From: DATKMS01 sp041497995
GTDB taxonomy: Bacteria > Desulfobacterota > Binatia > HRBIN30
DNA: 60,569 nucleotides
Assembly: GCA_041497995.1 (NCBI GenBank)
Contig: JBGQHM010000002.1
Span: 1 to 60,569, forward strand
Direction of reading: 5' to 3'
Below the pieces are notes generated by a model. It saw only the letters and a program-made list of their open reading frames with translations. It had not been told where the DNA came from and did not search any database. Below are positions 8,599 through 16,707 of the stretch, piece after piece. A program made the position numbers and the translations under genes. Numbering within the stretch: the stretch's first letter is position 1; each line of letters starts with the position of its first letter.

Positions 8599-10892
8599 TG
8601 GTGCGGTCCGACGCGCCGCAGAGCCTCTCGCCAGACTCAATGTACATTCCTTTGCGTTACAAAGTACGCACGGTCGCGCAAGTCACCGCTGGACTCTGGT
8701 ACAGCATCCGGGGTCAGAGCGGCGCGAGGCATCGCCGCGTCGCTGCACTGCTCAATGGGCGCGGTCTGCCGCATGAGTTCTTCGGTATCGACGAGGAGCG
8801 CTCAGCCGTGATTCTGCCTGAAGAAGAGCGCGTGCGGATCATTAGCGAGGCAGAGGATGCCGCCCACGGACGAATACGTGTTGTGGGACTCGGCCCCGTC
8901 GAATGTGGCAACCCTGTGGATTGGCACCGAGATCCCATCACGGGACGTCGGTTCCCCGCCGGAGTGTTTGATTCCGGTCGCGATGGTGCCGTCGACTGGA
9001 GGTTCTGCGATGAGATCAACTTGCACCGGCATCTGTACGTCCTTGGGCAAGCCTACTATCTCACCGGTGATACCCGTTTTGCGGAAGCGGCCATTGTTCA
9101 GGTCGCTTCTTGGTTGCAAGCAAATCCACCAATTTTGGATCGCTACTGGCACAGCCCTCTTCAATGTGCAGTCCGGGTTGTCGCTTGGGTCTGGCTGCTC
9201 TTCCTCATACGGCGGGCGCTGATTTTGGAACAACAGGCGCTGCTCGTCGATGCGATTCGAGAGCATGGGCGGTTCATCGAGAAGCATTCGGAAGCCGGAA
9301 CCTACAACCACTTGATCGGCGAATGGACGGCGTTGGCCATGATCGGCATGACAATACCGTGCTTGCCGGAAGCTCAACGCTGGCGTAACCGGGGGCTAGA
9401 CATCCTGGCGCAAGAGACCGCACGCCAGTTCGGCCGCGAAGGTGGGCATCGGGAGCAGTCCATCGGCTATCACCTATTCGTTTTAGACGCGTACACGCAC
9501 ATCGCGCTGCTCGGACGCCAAAGTGGACTCGAAATTGACTCGCGTGTTACCCACATGCTTGAGCGGATGTACGAGTTTGTGATGTTCCTGACGCGACCCG
9601 ACGGTACGCTACCAAGCATGGGCGACGAAGGACTGCGCTGGCATGCACTCTCGGGCGCTCCTCTCCGAGATGCGCGCCGGCTGTTGCCCATGGGCGCAGC
9701 CCTTTTCGGACGGCCAGACATGAAGTGGCTTGCCGGAACCTCAGGCTCAGATTCGGTGTGGCTGCTCGACGGAACGCAGCGTCAGCGATTCGAAGAAATC
9801 CCAGCGCAGCCGCCCGCCTTCAATTCGTGCAGTCTCTCAGACGCCGGTATCGTGGTGCTGCGCAACGGGTGGGGAGCAGCTGATGATTATCTGATGGTTG
9901 ATGTCGGAAGACAGGGTGTCGATCAGGGAGGGCACAGTCACGCCGATGCGCTGAACGTCGACATAGTTGCTGCTGGCGCGCCCCTTGTTTTGGATGCTGG
10001 GACGTACACGTATAGTCCCCAGACGGGCTGGCGTGATTATTTTCGTGGTACGGCTGCGCACAACACCGTCATGGTGGATGGCGTCGATCAGGCCGAACCG
10101 CGGCCGTCGCAGCCGTTCGGGTGGACCCATCTGGCAAATGGTCGTCTACGCAGTTGGTGTGATGGTACACGGCTTGTCTTCTGTGACACTGAACATGACG
10201 GTTATGGGCGTCTCGCGCAGCCGGTCTCGCACCGGCGTCTACTATTTTGGCCGCGAGATTTCTATTGGCTGATCTGCGACGTCATAACCGGCGCCGGCTT
10301 GCACCGTTGCGAGAACTTCTGGCACTTTCCAGCGACAATGGCCGAGTGGGGAGGGGACGAACCGGGTTGTACAGTCGGCGGTGACGCGCAGCGCCTCAGA
10401 ATCGTGCCGCTGCTTGAGGACGGAGTCGATGCAAAACTGATCTGCGGATCGACCGAACCGTATCAAGGCTGGGTATCGTCCGAATACGGCCACAAAGCAC
10501 CGGCGCCAGTGCTGATCTGTGAGCGCACGGGCGCCTTGCCGACTCTTTTTGCAACCGTCCTCGCGCCGCTTCGATGCGCGACGACACCCAAAGTTGCCAT
10601 CGCGCGATTGGATGTGCGCAGAGGTGCATCCCTGTTGAGCTCAGCAGAGGGAGGTTGTATCCGCGTCGTCTTGGAGAATGACATCGTCGACTACTTCCTG
10701 TGGTCTGACGCTCCAGGTGCCGTTGAGGCCGGACCGATCACTAGCGACGGACACGTCGCATTCTTACGAGTTTCTCATGGAGTGCCGACGAGCGGTGTTT
10801 GCCTCGGGGGAAGCGTCCTACTCTGGTTTGGTCAAGAAGTCCCAACCAGTGAACTAGCCGACATCGACATTTTCAAAGAGGGAGCAGGGTAG
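8598..10892 (+). CDS. Heparinase II/III family protein (polysaccharide lyase-like)
   Basis: 764 residues from ATG 8598 (overlapping the previous stop); ATG 8641 is an alternative. The N-terminal 400 residues form an alpha/alpha toroid with DWRFCDEINLHRHLYVLGQAYYLTGD, NHLIGEWTALAMIGMTIP and REQSIGYHLFVLDAYTH. The C-terminal half is the beta-sandwich heparinase II/III domain with VDQGGHSHADALNVDIVA near residue 440 and TAAHNTVMVDGVDQAEP near 495. The GHSHADAL and AHNTV motifs hold the conserved histidines. Family members cleave or modify uronate-containing glycans. No signal peptide is visible, which is usual for EPS-locus members. The neighbours (flippase upstream, methyltransferase 8 bases downstream) point to a role in making or turning over the local glycan. 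Confidence 0.87.
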   Translation: MVRSDAPQSLSPDSMYIPLRYKVRTVAQVTAGLWYSIRGQSGARHRRVAALLNGRGLPHEFFGIDEERSAVILPEEERVRIISEAEDAAHGRIRVVGLGPVECGNPVDWHRDPITGRRFPAGVFDSGRDGAVDWRFCDEINLHRHLYVLGQAYYLTGDTRFAEAAIVQVASWLQANPPILDRYWHSPLQCAVRVVAWVWLLFLIRRALILEQQALLVDAIREHGRFIEKHSEAGTYNHLIGEWTALAMIGMTIPCLPEAQRWRNRGLDILAQETARQFGREGGHREQSIGYHLFVLDAYTHIALLGRQSGLEIDSRVTHMLERMYEFVMFLTRPDGTLPSMGDEGLRWHALSGAPLRDARRLLPMGAALFGRPDMKWLAGTSGSDSVWLLDGTQRQRFEEIPAQPPAFNSCSLSDAGIVVLRNGWGAADDYLMVDVGRQGVDQGGHSHADALNVDIVAAGAPLVLDAGTYTYSPQTGWRDYFRGTAAHNTVMVDGVDQAEPRPSQPFGWTHLANGRLRSWCDGTRLVFCDTEHDGYGRLAQPVSHRRLLFWPRDFYWLICDVITGAGLHRCENFWHFPATMAEWGGDEPGCTVGGDAQRLRIVPLLEDGVDAKLICGSTEPYQGWVSSEYGHKAPAPVLICERTGALPTLFATVLAPLRCATTPKVAIARLDVRRGASLLSSAEGGCIRVVLENDIVDYFLWSDAPGAVEAGPITSDGHVAFLRVSHGVPTSGVCLGGSVLLWFGQEVPTSELADIDIFKEGAG

Positions 10893-10900
10893 GTGTGCGG

Positions 10901-11539
10901 ATGCTGAACAAAATCAGAAGCCTCTTGCGGCCGGATGCACTTGCGGAAGGCCAACAGGCGGCTGAATTTTACGACCGCGTCTTTGAAGATAACCCGCTAC
11001 AGCGGGGTCACTACACAGCTTCTCCGTACTATTTTCTGTGGACTGTAATTGTCGATCGATTGCGGAATTCGCTGCGAAGAGGGGTGTTGGAGGTGGGGTG
11101 TGGTGCCGGGCAGCTTGCGCATACCCTTGACGACGCGGGAATCGTTGAACGGTACTGTGGTTTCGATTTCAGCGCAGCCCGCGTTGAACACGCGCGGCGC
11201 AATTGCCCGCGATTTCGTTTCGAGGTCGCGGACGCCCTCGAAACGGACCTCTATCGTACTGTCGACTACGACGCGGTCATTGCGACCGAATTTCTGGAGC
11301 ACGTGAGCGCAGACCTGCAGGTCATCGAATCGATTCGGCCGGGCACGTATTTCCTCGGTACAGTTCCCAATTTTCCCTATGTGTCGCACGTCCGGCACTT
11401 TGCCGATCGCTCTGAGGTCGCCCGCAGATACGCGCATCAATTTGAACGTTTCCGGGTGGACGAGTTCTCGGCAAATGATAGGGGCAAGCGATTTTTTCTT
11501 TTGGAAGGCATAAGAGCCCCCCAATCGGGGACGAAATGA
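10901..11539 (+). CDS. SAM-dependent methyltransferase (class I)
   Basis: 212 residues. ATG 10901 is preferred over GTG 10895; it sits 8 bases after the heparinase-like gene. Motif I is visible as VLEVGCGAGQLAHTLDD near residue 65, followed by YCGFDFSAARVEHARRN (the acidic end of beta 2 is an Asp in GFDFS) and YDAVIATEFLEHVSADLQVI. The short GTYFLGTVPNFPYVSHVRHFAD segment resembles methyltransferase type 11/23 proteins of surface-glycan loci. It likely methylates a sugar or a lipid-linked glycan precursor in the cytoplasm; the substrate cannot be read from the sequence. Two more methyltransferases (38046, 56157) are encoded in the window. Confidence 0.83.
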   Translation: MLNKIRSLLRPDALAEGQQAAEFYDRVFEDNPLQRGHYTASPYYFLWTVIVDRLRNSLRRGVLEVGCGAGQLAHTLDDAGIVERYCGFDFSAARVEHARRNCPRFRFEVADALETDLYRTVDYDAVIATEFLEHVSADLQVIESIRPGTYFLGTVPNFPYVSHVRHFADRSEVARRYAHQFERFRVDEFSANDRGKRFFLLEGIRAPQSGTK

Positions 11540-11694
11540 GCGATGGAAGCGCACAATGACATGCGCGTCGGAAGCGCCGTGCTACGAAGACGCGCCGCAC
11601 CGTCTATCGGTGCGTACGTACGCGAGACGCGACTATGCTGGCGCGGCGAGGATCTATCAGCGGCGACAAGCATGGCCCAGCTGAGGCCGATTGC

Positions 11695-12729
11695 ATGAAG
11701 GCGGCAATGGAGCATGCGCTGTGCCGCGCCGCGTACCATTCGGGGCTGCTCGACGTGGCTACGCGGCTCATCGAACCCCCCGCGCGGCGCAGCTCGGAGG
11801 GAACGTTCCAGATTCTGATCTATCACCGGGTGGCTGCGGCCAGCGATCCATTTCTTCCCGCACTGCCCGTCGCAGCGTTCGAGCGTTATCTGATCTACCT
11901 CCGCCGCCGCTTTCGCGTCCTCTCGCTCACCGACCTGCTCGCAGCCGCGGAAGAGCGACGCATCCCAGGGCGGGCAATCGCCATCACGTTCGATGACGGC
12001 TACGAGGACATATACCGCTACGCCTTCCCGATTCTTCGCCGCTACGGCATTCCCGCAACCATCTTTCTCACAACGGGCCTCATGGATACCGATGCTCCGA
12101 TGTGGAACGACGCGATCGGGACGGCCATCCGCGACACCAGCTCTGCGCTCCTCGATGGCGTCCCGGGGTGCGAGCCGCTGCCATTGACCACGACAGCCCA
12201 GCGTCTTCACGCGCTGGATCGAACCTTGAAGACGTTGAAGGTATATCCACCTTCCGAGCGAGCCGAACTGACCCATCAGATTGGTCGCACGCTGAAGGTC
12301 TCCGTTGACAGCGGCCCGCACCTGCTTCGTTGGAGACAGGTCGGTGAGATGCATTCGCATGGTGTGGAGTTCGGTGCGCATACGGTCAGTCACCCGATTT
12401 TGACGTCGATCTCGGAACAACAGGCGGAGGTCGAGATCAACGAATCGAAGCGCTGCATCGAAGCACGGCTGCAGAGTCCGATCAAACACTTCGCTTATCC
12501 CAATGGCACGCCGCGCGACTTCGATGAAACGACGAAACGACTGGTGAAGAACGCAGGCTTCTCGACCGCGGTTTCCACCATCTTCGGGACGAACACTGCT
12601 GCCACCGATCGCTACGAACTGCGCCGCGGCGGGCCTTGGGAGGAGGATACAAGCGTATTCGCCACTAAGCTGTGGTGGTATCGATGGAGAGGAAATCCCA
12701 TTCCCATCCGAGCTCAGAAGGATGGCTGA
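11695..12729 (+). CDS. Polysaccharide deacetylase (NodB/CE4 domain)
   Basis: 344 residues from ATG 11695; ATG 11635 would add 20 residues without clear conservation. The NodB motifs are present: AITFDDGYEDIYRYAFPIL near residue 98 (catalytic base and metal Asp), HTVSHPILTSIS near 228 (metal histidines) and FAYPNGTPRDF near 264. The opening ILIYHRVAAASDPFLPALPV is the standard start of this domain in EPS loci. Family members remove N- or O-acetyl groups from sugars using a bound divalent metal. No signal peptide is seen, so it may act on a lipid-linked precursor in the cytoplasm, or its targeting may be missed. It overlaps the next gene by 8 bases. Confidence 0.87.
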   Translation: MKAAMEHALCRAAYHSGLLDVATRLIEPPARRSSEGTFQILIYHRVAAASDPFLPALPVAAFERYLIYLRRRFRVLSLTDLLAAAEERRIPGRAIAITFDDGYEDIYRYAFPILRRYGIPATIFLTTGLMDTDAPMWNDAIGTAIRDTSSALLDGVPGCEPLPLTTTAQRLHALDRTLKTLKVYPPSERAELTHQIGRTLKVSVDSGPHLLRWRQVGEMHSHGVEFGAHTVSHPILTSISEQQAEVEINESKRCIEARLQSPIKHFAYPNGTPRDFDETTKRLVKNAGFSTAVSTIFGTNTAATDRYELRRGGPWEEDTSVFATKLWWYRWRGNPIPIRAQKDG

Positions 12730-14050
12730 CCTTAGCCCCTCACAGGCCATGCTGCATATAAAATCGCGACGCCTGCTGATGATCACCTTCCACTATCCGC
12801 CGAGCAACAGCAGCAGCGGCGGGCTGCGCCCGCTGAAGTTCGGAAAGTATCTTGCGGAGCTCGGCTGGGAAAGTAGTGTGCTCACGGTCCCGACGCAGTG
12901 TCACGAGTCGGTGGACGCGGCGCTCTTGCGAGAGATTCCCCAGTCGGTTCGGGTGCACCACGCGTCTTGCTTCGATACCAAGAAGAAGCTCTCGATTGCC
13001 GGCAAGTACCCTGGCTTCCTTGCTGTGCCTGATCGCTTTGTGTCCTGGTTGCCCTTCGGTGTTTGGACGGCACTACGTGCTATCCGTCGCGAAGGCATCA
13101 CGGCTCTGTACTCGACGAGCCCTGTTCCTACGGCGCATCTCATTGCTCTGACGGTGAAGAGGATGACCGGGCTGCCATGGGTCGCCGACTTCCGTGATCC
13201 GTGGGTCGAGACCGAAGGCAGCGAAGTGTACGGTCCGCTGCGCCAGCGCTTCGAGCTGTGGCTGGAGCGCCGAGTGGTCATTGGTGCCGACCGCGTTGTG
13301 GTGACCACCCCTGAGTTCAAGCAGTACTTGCTTCACCGCTATGGCCGGAGCATCGGCGACAAGATCTGTGTCGTCTACAATGGATACGACGAAGAGGACC
13401 TACAGGACTTGACGCCCGAAACCGATGACCCGGAGCGGTTTACGCTCCTGCATGCCGGGCTGCTCGATCCGCACTACCGGAACCCCTTGCCGATCTTACA
13501 TGCCCTGCGCCAGTGCCTCGACGGCGCGTCGCTCCCGGCCGACACTCGCGTGACGTTCATTGGCGGCGGCACTTACGCGGACCAGGTTCTGCCCGGGGCG
13601 GTCGGCGAGCTTCGGCTGACGCCTAACGTAGAGGTCGTTGGCCGAATGCCGTATCGCCGGGCGCTGGCGAGGCAAGCGGGGGCTTCGGCTCTGCTGCTGA
13701 TGCAAGGCGGCGATGATACCTGGATGCTGATCCCGGCGAAGGCGTTCGAGTACCTGCGCACCGGCCGGCTGATCCTGACAACCGCGCCGGCGGATAGTGC
13801 CACGGGGCGACTCGTAAGGGAGTTCGATGGCACTTTCCTCGCGTCTCCCGATGATCCAAAAGATATCGCACGTAGCTTGACGGCGCTGTATCAGGTCTGG
13901 AGTCAGGGGGTACGTCACGTCAAGCGCGACAGCGTCGCCCGCTTGAATCGCCGAGCCACTGCGGCCGAGCTTGCATCAATTTTGGACGCTATGACGAACG
14001 TCGCCGCGCCCGCGCCGAGCAGGGTCGCGGCAGCCTCCAGAGTGGAGTGA
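12722..14050 (+). CDS. Glycosyltransferase, GT4-like (GT-B fold)
   Basis: 442 residues; starts 8 bases inside the deacetylase gene and ends with an ATGA overlap into the next transferase. It begins RLLMITFHYPPSNSSSGGLRPLKFGKYLAELGW, the acceptor-domain opening of GT4 enzymes of the WcaI/ExpE type. It then has WVADFRDPWVE (about residue 154), VYNGYDEEDL (about 222) and a C-terminal nucleotide-sugar region with LMQGGDDTWMLIPAKAFEYLRTGR. The usual EGFG-type motif is replaced by a Lys-Phe-Glu-Tyr variant (PAKAFEYL), as in related families. It likely extends the lipid-linked repeat unit. Donor and linkage are unknown. Confidence 0.86.
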   Translation: MADLSPSQAMLHIKSRRLLMITFHYPPSNSSSGGLRPLKFGKYLAELGWESSVLTVPTQCHESVDAALLREIPQSVRVHHASCFDTKKKLSIAGKYPGFLAVPDRFVSWLPFGVWTALRAIRREGITALYSTSPVPTAHLIALTVKRMTGLPWVADFRDPWVETEGSEVYGPLRQRFELWLERRVVIGADRVVVTTPEFKQYLLHRYGRSIGDKICVVYNGYDEEDLQDLTPETDDPERFTLLHAGLLDPHYRNPLPILHALRQCLDGASLPADTRVTFIGGGTYADQVLPGAVGELRLTPNVEVVGRMPYRRALARQAGASALLLMQGGDDTWMLIPAKAFEYLRTGRLILTTAPADSATGRLVREFDGTFLASPDDPKDIARSLTALYQVWSQGVRHVKRDSVARLNRRATAAELASILDAMTNVAAPAPSRVAAASRVE

Positions 14051-15228
14051 TGCGGGTCCTGCACATCATGGATAGTCTCGGCGTTGGTGGTACCGAGATG
14101 GGAGTTGCAAACATCGTCGAGCGCACGCGCGACAGGATCGACCACGTGCTCTGCTGCGTCCGGCACGACGGTGCCATTGCGGATCGATTGCGTGCAGGGG
14201 GAACCGAGGTGATTGTCGTCGGGAAGGCTGAGGGGAATGACTGGCGCCTACCGCTGCGCCTGGCCCGCATCTGCCGCCAGGTCTCTCCAGACATTGTCCA
14301 CACCCGCAACTGGGGCAGCATCGATGGCATCGTTGCCGCCCGGCTGGCGCGCGTCCCGGTGGTCATTCACGGAGAGCACGGTCGCGAGGCAGCTGATCCG
14401 GATGGGACGAATCGGCGCCGCAACCGCGTGCGCCGCCTACTGGCACCGCTCGTCACACGCGTGGTGACCGTGTCGGATCAGCTGCGCGATTGGCTCATCG
14501 GCCACGTCCGCATTCCCAGCCGGAAGGTGGTTGTCCTACGAAACGGGGTGGATGTGGAACGTTTTCGGTGCCGCTCTGATTGTGAACGTCTGCGTGCGAG
14601 GCACGGCTTCTCAGCGACCGACTTGATTGTTGGGACCGTCGGCAGGATAGATCCGGTCAAGGATCAGGCCGCGTTGCTCGATACTCTGGAGGTGCTGTCG
14701 AAAGACCATCCGAAGCTCCGCATCTTGATCGTTGGTGATGGGCCCGAGCATCCCAGGCTAGAGCGCGAGATCGCCGCGCGCGGGCTCGGCGGCCAAGCGC
14801 ACTTGTCAGGTTTCCGGGAAGACGTTCCGGAGATGCTGAGCCTGATGGATGTCTTCGTGCTGCCGTCGGTCGGAGAAGGGATGTGCAACACGATTCTCGA
14901 GGCGATGGCCATCGGGCTACCGGTCATCGCCACAGCCGTGGGCGGTAACCCGGAGCTGGTGACAGACGGTGTGACCGGAGTGCTCGTCCCAGCGCGCGAC
15001 CGACACGCTCTAGCGGCGGCAATCGCGCGCTATGCGACCGACGCCGAGACACGCCGGCGGCACGGTAGTGCAGGCCAGGAGCGGGTCTTGCGCGAGTTTA
15101 CCCTGCGCGCCATGGTCGAGCGGTATCTCTCGCTGTACGAATACGAAGGTGCTCGCAAGCGGCGGGGGGTCGCCGCGCCAGCGGTGGCGCAGGCCGATCT
15201 CGTTGGAACGACGCCGCGGACTCCTTGA
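14050..15228 (+). CDS. Exosortase-A-associated glycosyltransferase, TIGR03088-like
   Basis: 392 residues from ATG 14050 (overlap with the previous stop). It opens MRVLHIMDSLGVGGTEMGVANIVER and has DIVHTRNWGSIDGIVAARLARVP with VIHGEHGRE (about residue 108), a combination that matches the second sugar transferase family of exosortase A/PEP-CTERM EPS loci (TIGR03088). The donor half is a full GT4 domain: LRNGVDVERF, GTVGRIDPVKDQAALLD, and SVGEGMCNTILEAMAIGLPV with the conserved Glu pair. It should act on the same repeat unit as the transferase at 2-1177. The C-terminal tail after residue 370 is low-complexity and probably disordered. Confidence 0.9.
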   Translation: MRVLHIMDSLGVGGTEMGVANIVERTRDRIDHVLCCVRHDGAIADRLRAGGTEVIVVGKAEGNDWRLPLRLARICRQVSPDIVHTRNWGSIDGIVAARLARVPVVIHGEHGREAADPDGTNRRRNRVRRLLAPLVTRVVTVSDQLRDWLIGHVRIPSRKVVVLRNGVDVERFRCRSDCERLRARHGFSATDLIVGTVGRIDPVKDQAALLDTLEVLSKDHPKLRILIVGDGPEHPRLEREIAARGLGGQAHLSGFREDVPEMLSLMDVFVLPSVGEGMCNTILEAMAIGLPVIATAVGGNPELVTDGVTGVLVPARDRHALAAAIARYATDAETRRRHGSAGQERVLREFTLRAMVERYLSLYEYEGARKRRGVAAPAVAQADLVGTTPRTP

Positions 15229-15276
15229 TTGCGGCACGACTTGGGACCCGGACGTGATCGATAAGGCACAGCGCGC

Positions 15277-16614
15277 ATGGTGACCGTCGGCATTCGTGAC
15301 ATCGTGATTTTCGGCATCATCTTGGCGACCCTACCGTTCTGCTTCATGAACCCATTTTTTGGCGGGCTCGTGTGGACGTGGATTGCCTTCATGAACCCGC
15401 ATCGGATGGCGTGGGGCTATGCGCGATACTACATGGAGCCGGCGATGCTGGTCGGTCTGTCAACGCTGCTGGGGTTCGCGGTATCGAAGGAACCCAAGCG
15501 TCTTCCTCGGAACTTCGGGACGTATGCGCTCATCATCATGTGGGTGCTGATGACCGTCTCCACGCTGCTTGCGTTCAACACTAAGCGTGCCTTCCCGGCC
15601 TGGGAGGATCGCACGAAGATGCTCCTCATGGCGTTCGTCATCGTGGCGCTCACCAACACGCACGAGCGGTTGCGCACCCTGTTCTTGGTTACCAGTTTGT
15701 CGCTTGGCTTCTGGGGCCTAAAGGGCGGTCTCTTTGCGATCGTTACCGGTGCTCAGTTTCACTTTGTTGGCCCGGCCGCTTCCTTCATCGAGGACAACAA
15801 CGCCATGGCCCTGGCCTTGGACATGACTTTGCCGATGCTCTTCTACCTGGCCCGCGATGTCGAGCAGCGACGCCTCCAATTGCTGCTGCGCGGCCTCTTC
15901 GGTTTGACGATCTTAGCCATCGTATCGACCCAGTCGCGCGGTGGCCTTCTCGGACTGGTGGTCGTCATGGGTCTGCTGGTCCTCAAGAGCGGGCACAAAT
16001 TGGTGGCGGGTGTGCTTGTGGCTGTTGGTGCGGTTGGCATCATCGCGTTCGCCCCCCACACATGGACGCACCGCATGGAAACGATCGAGACGTACGACGA
16101 GGACGCGTCAGCCGTGTCGCGGCTCAACGCCTGGACGCTCGCGTGGCGACTCGCCCTCGCGCGCCCCGCTTTCGGGTGGGGCCCGCAGGCAATGGAGGAT
16201 AAGAGTCTGTACGATCGCTACTACCCCGAGAGCCGTTCGCGGAGCGATGTGCACAGCTCCTATTTCCAGCTGCTTTCGGAGAGCGGGTTTCCTCTCTTTC
16301 TTGTATGGATCTCTCTGCTGCTCTGGACCTTTGTGACGCTGCAGCGGCTCAGCCGCCGGGTACGTGGCAGCCCAGAGTTGCGCTGGCTGTCGGTGTACGC
16401 CGACATGCTGCCGATCAGCCTCGCCGCCTACGCGATGAGCGGCATGTTCCTGGAGATGGCTTACTTCGATTTGGTCTACCACATCCTCGGCGGTGCCATC
16501 GTTGTGAATGACCTTGCGGCACGTCTCGTTCCGGCGAACGTTCCCGTGCCGCGCCGCTCGGTCGCTACGCGTCTGGCGAACACCCCGATGGCCGATGCTC
16601 GAGCAGCATCGTGA
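15277..16614 (+). CDS. Exosortase-A-associated O-ligase/polymerase-like membrane protein (TIGR03097-like)
   Basis: 445 residues with about ten membrane segments. It opens with RDIVIFGIILATLPFCFMNPFFGGLVWTWIAFMNPHR and carries FVGPAASFIEDNNAMALAL, STQSRGGLLG and the large periplasmic loop with SAVSRLNAWTLAWRLALARPAFGWG and SDVHSSYFQLLSESGFP. These match the probable O-glycosylation ligase found with exosortase A (TIGR03097), a member of the Wzy/WaaL superfamily. It should polymerise or ligate lipid-linked glycan on the periplasmic side. It is the only Wzy/WaaL-like protein I find in the window although two flippases are present. Confidence 0.92.
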   Translation: MVTVGIRDIVIFGIILATLPFCFMNPFFGGLVWTWIAFMNPHRMAWGYARYYMEPAMLVGLSTLLGFAVSKEPKRLPRNFGTYALIIMWVLMTVSTLLAFNTKRAFPAWEDRTKMLLMAFVIVALTNTHERLRTLFLVTSLSLGFWGLKGGLFAIVTGAQFHFVGPAASFIEDNNAMALALDMTLPMLFYLARDVEQRRLQLLLRGLFGLTILAIVSTQSRGGLLGLVVVMGLLVLKSGHKLVAGVLVAVGAVGIIAFAPHTWTHRMETIETYDEDASAVSRLNAWTLAWRLALARPAFGWGPQAMEDKSLYDRYYPESRSRSDVHSSYFQLLSESGFPLFLVWISLLLWTFVTLQRLSRRVRGSPELRWLSVYADMLPISLAAYAMSGMFLEMAYFDLVYHILGGAIVVNDLAARLVPANVPVPRRSVATRLANTPMADARAAS

Positions 16615-16707
16615 AGGTAGTTTGAAGCTCATGCGAAGTTGCTCCTCGCAAGTGCGGCACGCACCGAGCATGCATGACGCGATGGCATCAGCACGAGGCA
16701 GCATCCT

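Noticed and set aside
11437..12786. 449-codon open frame on the - strand over the polysaccharide deacetylase
   Set aside because: The NodB motifs are on the + strand; the antisense frame is a codon-bias shadow.
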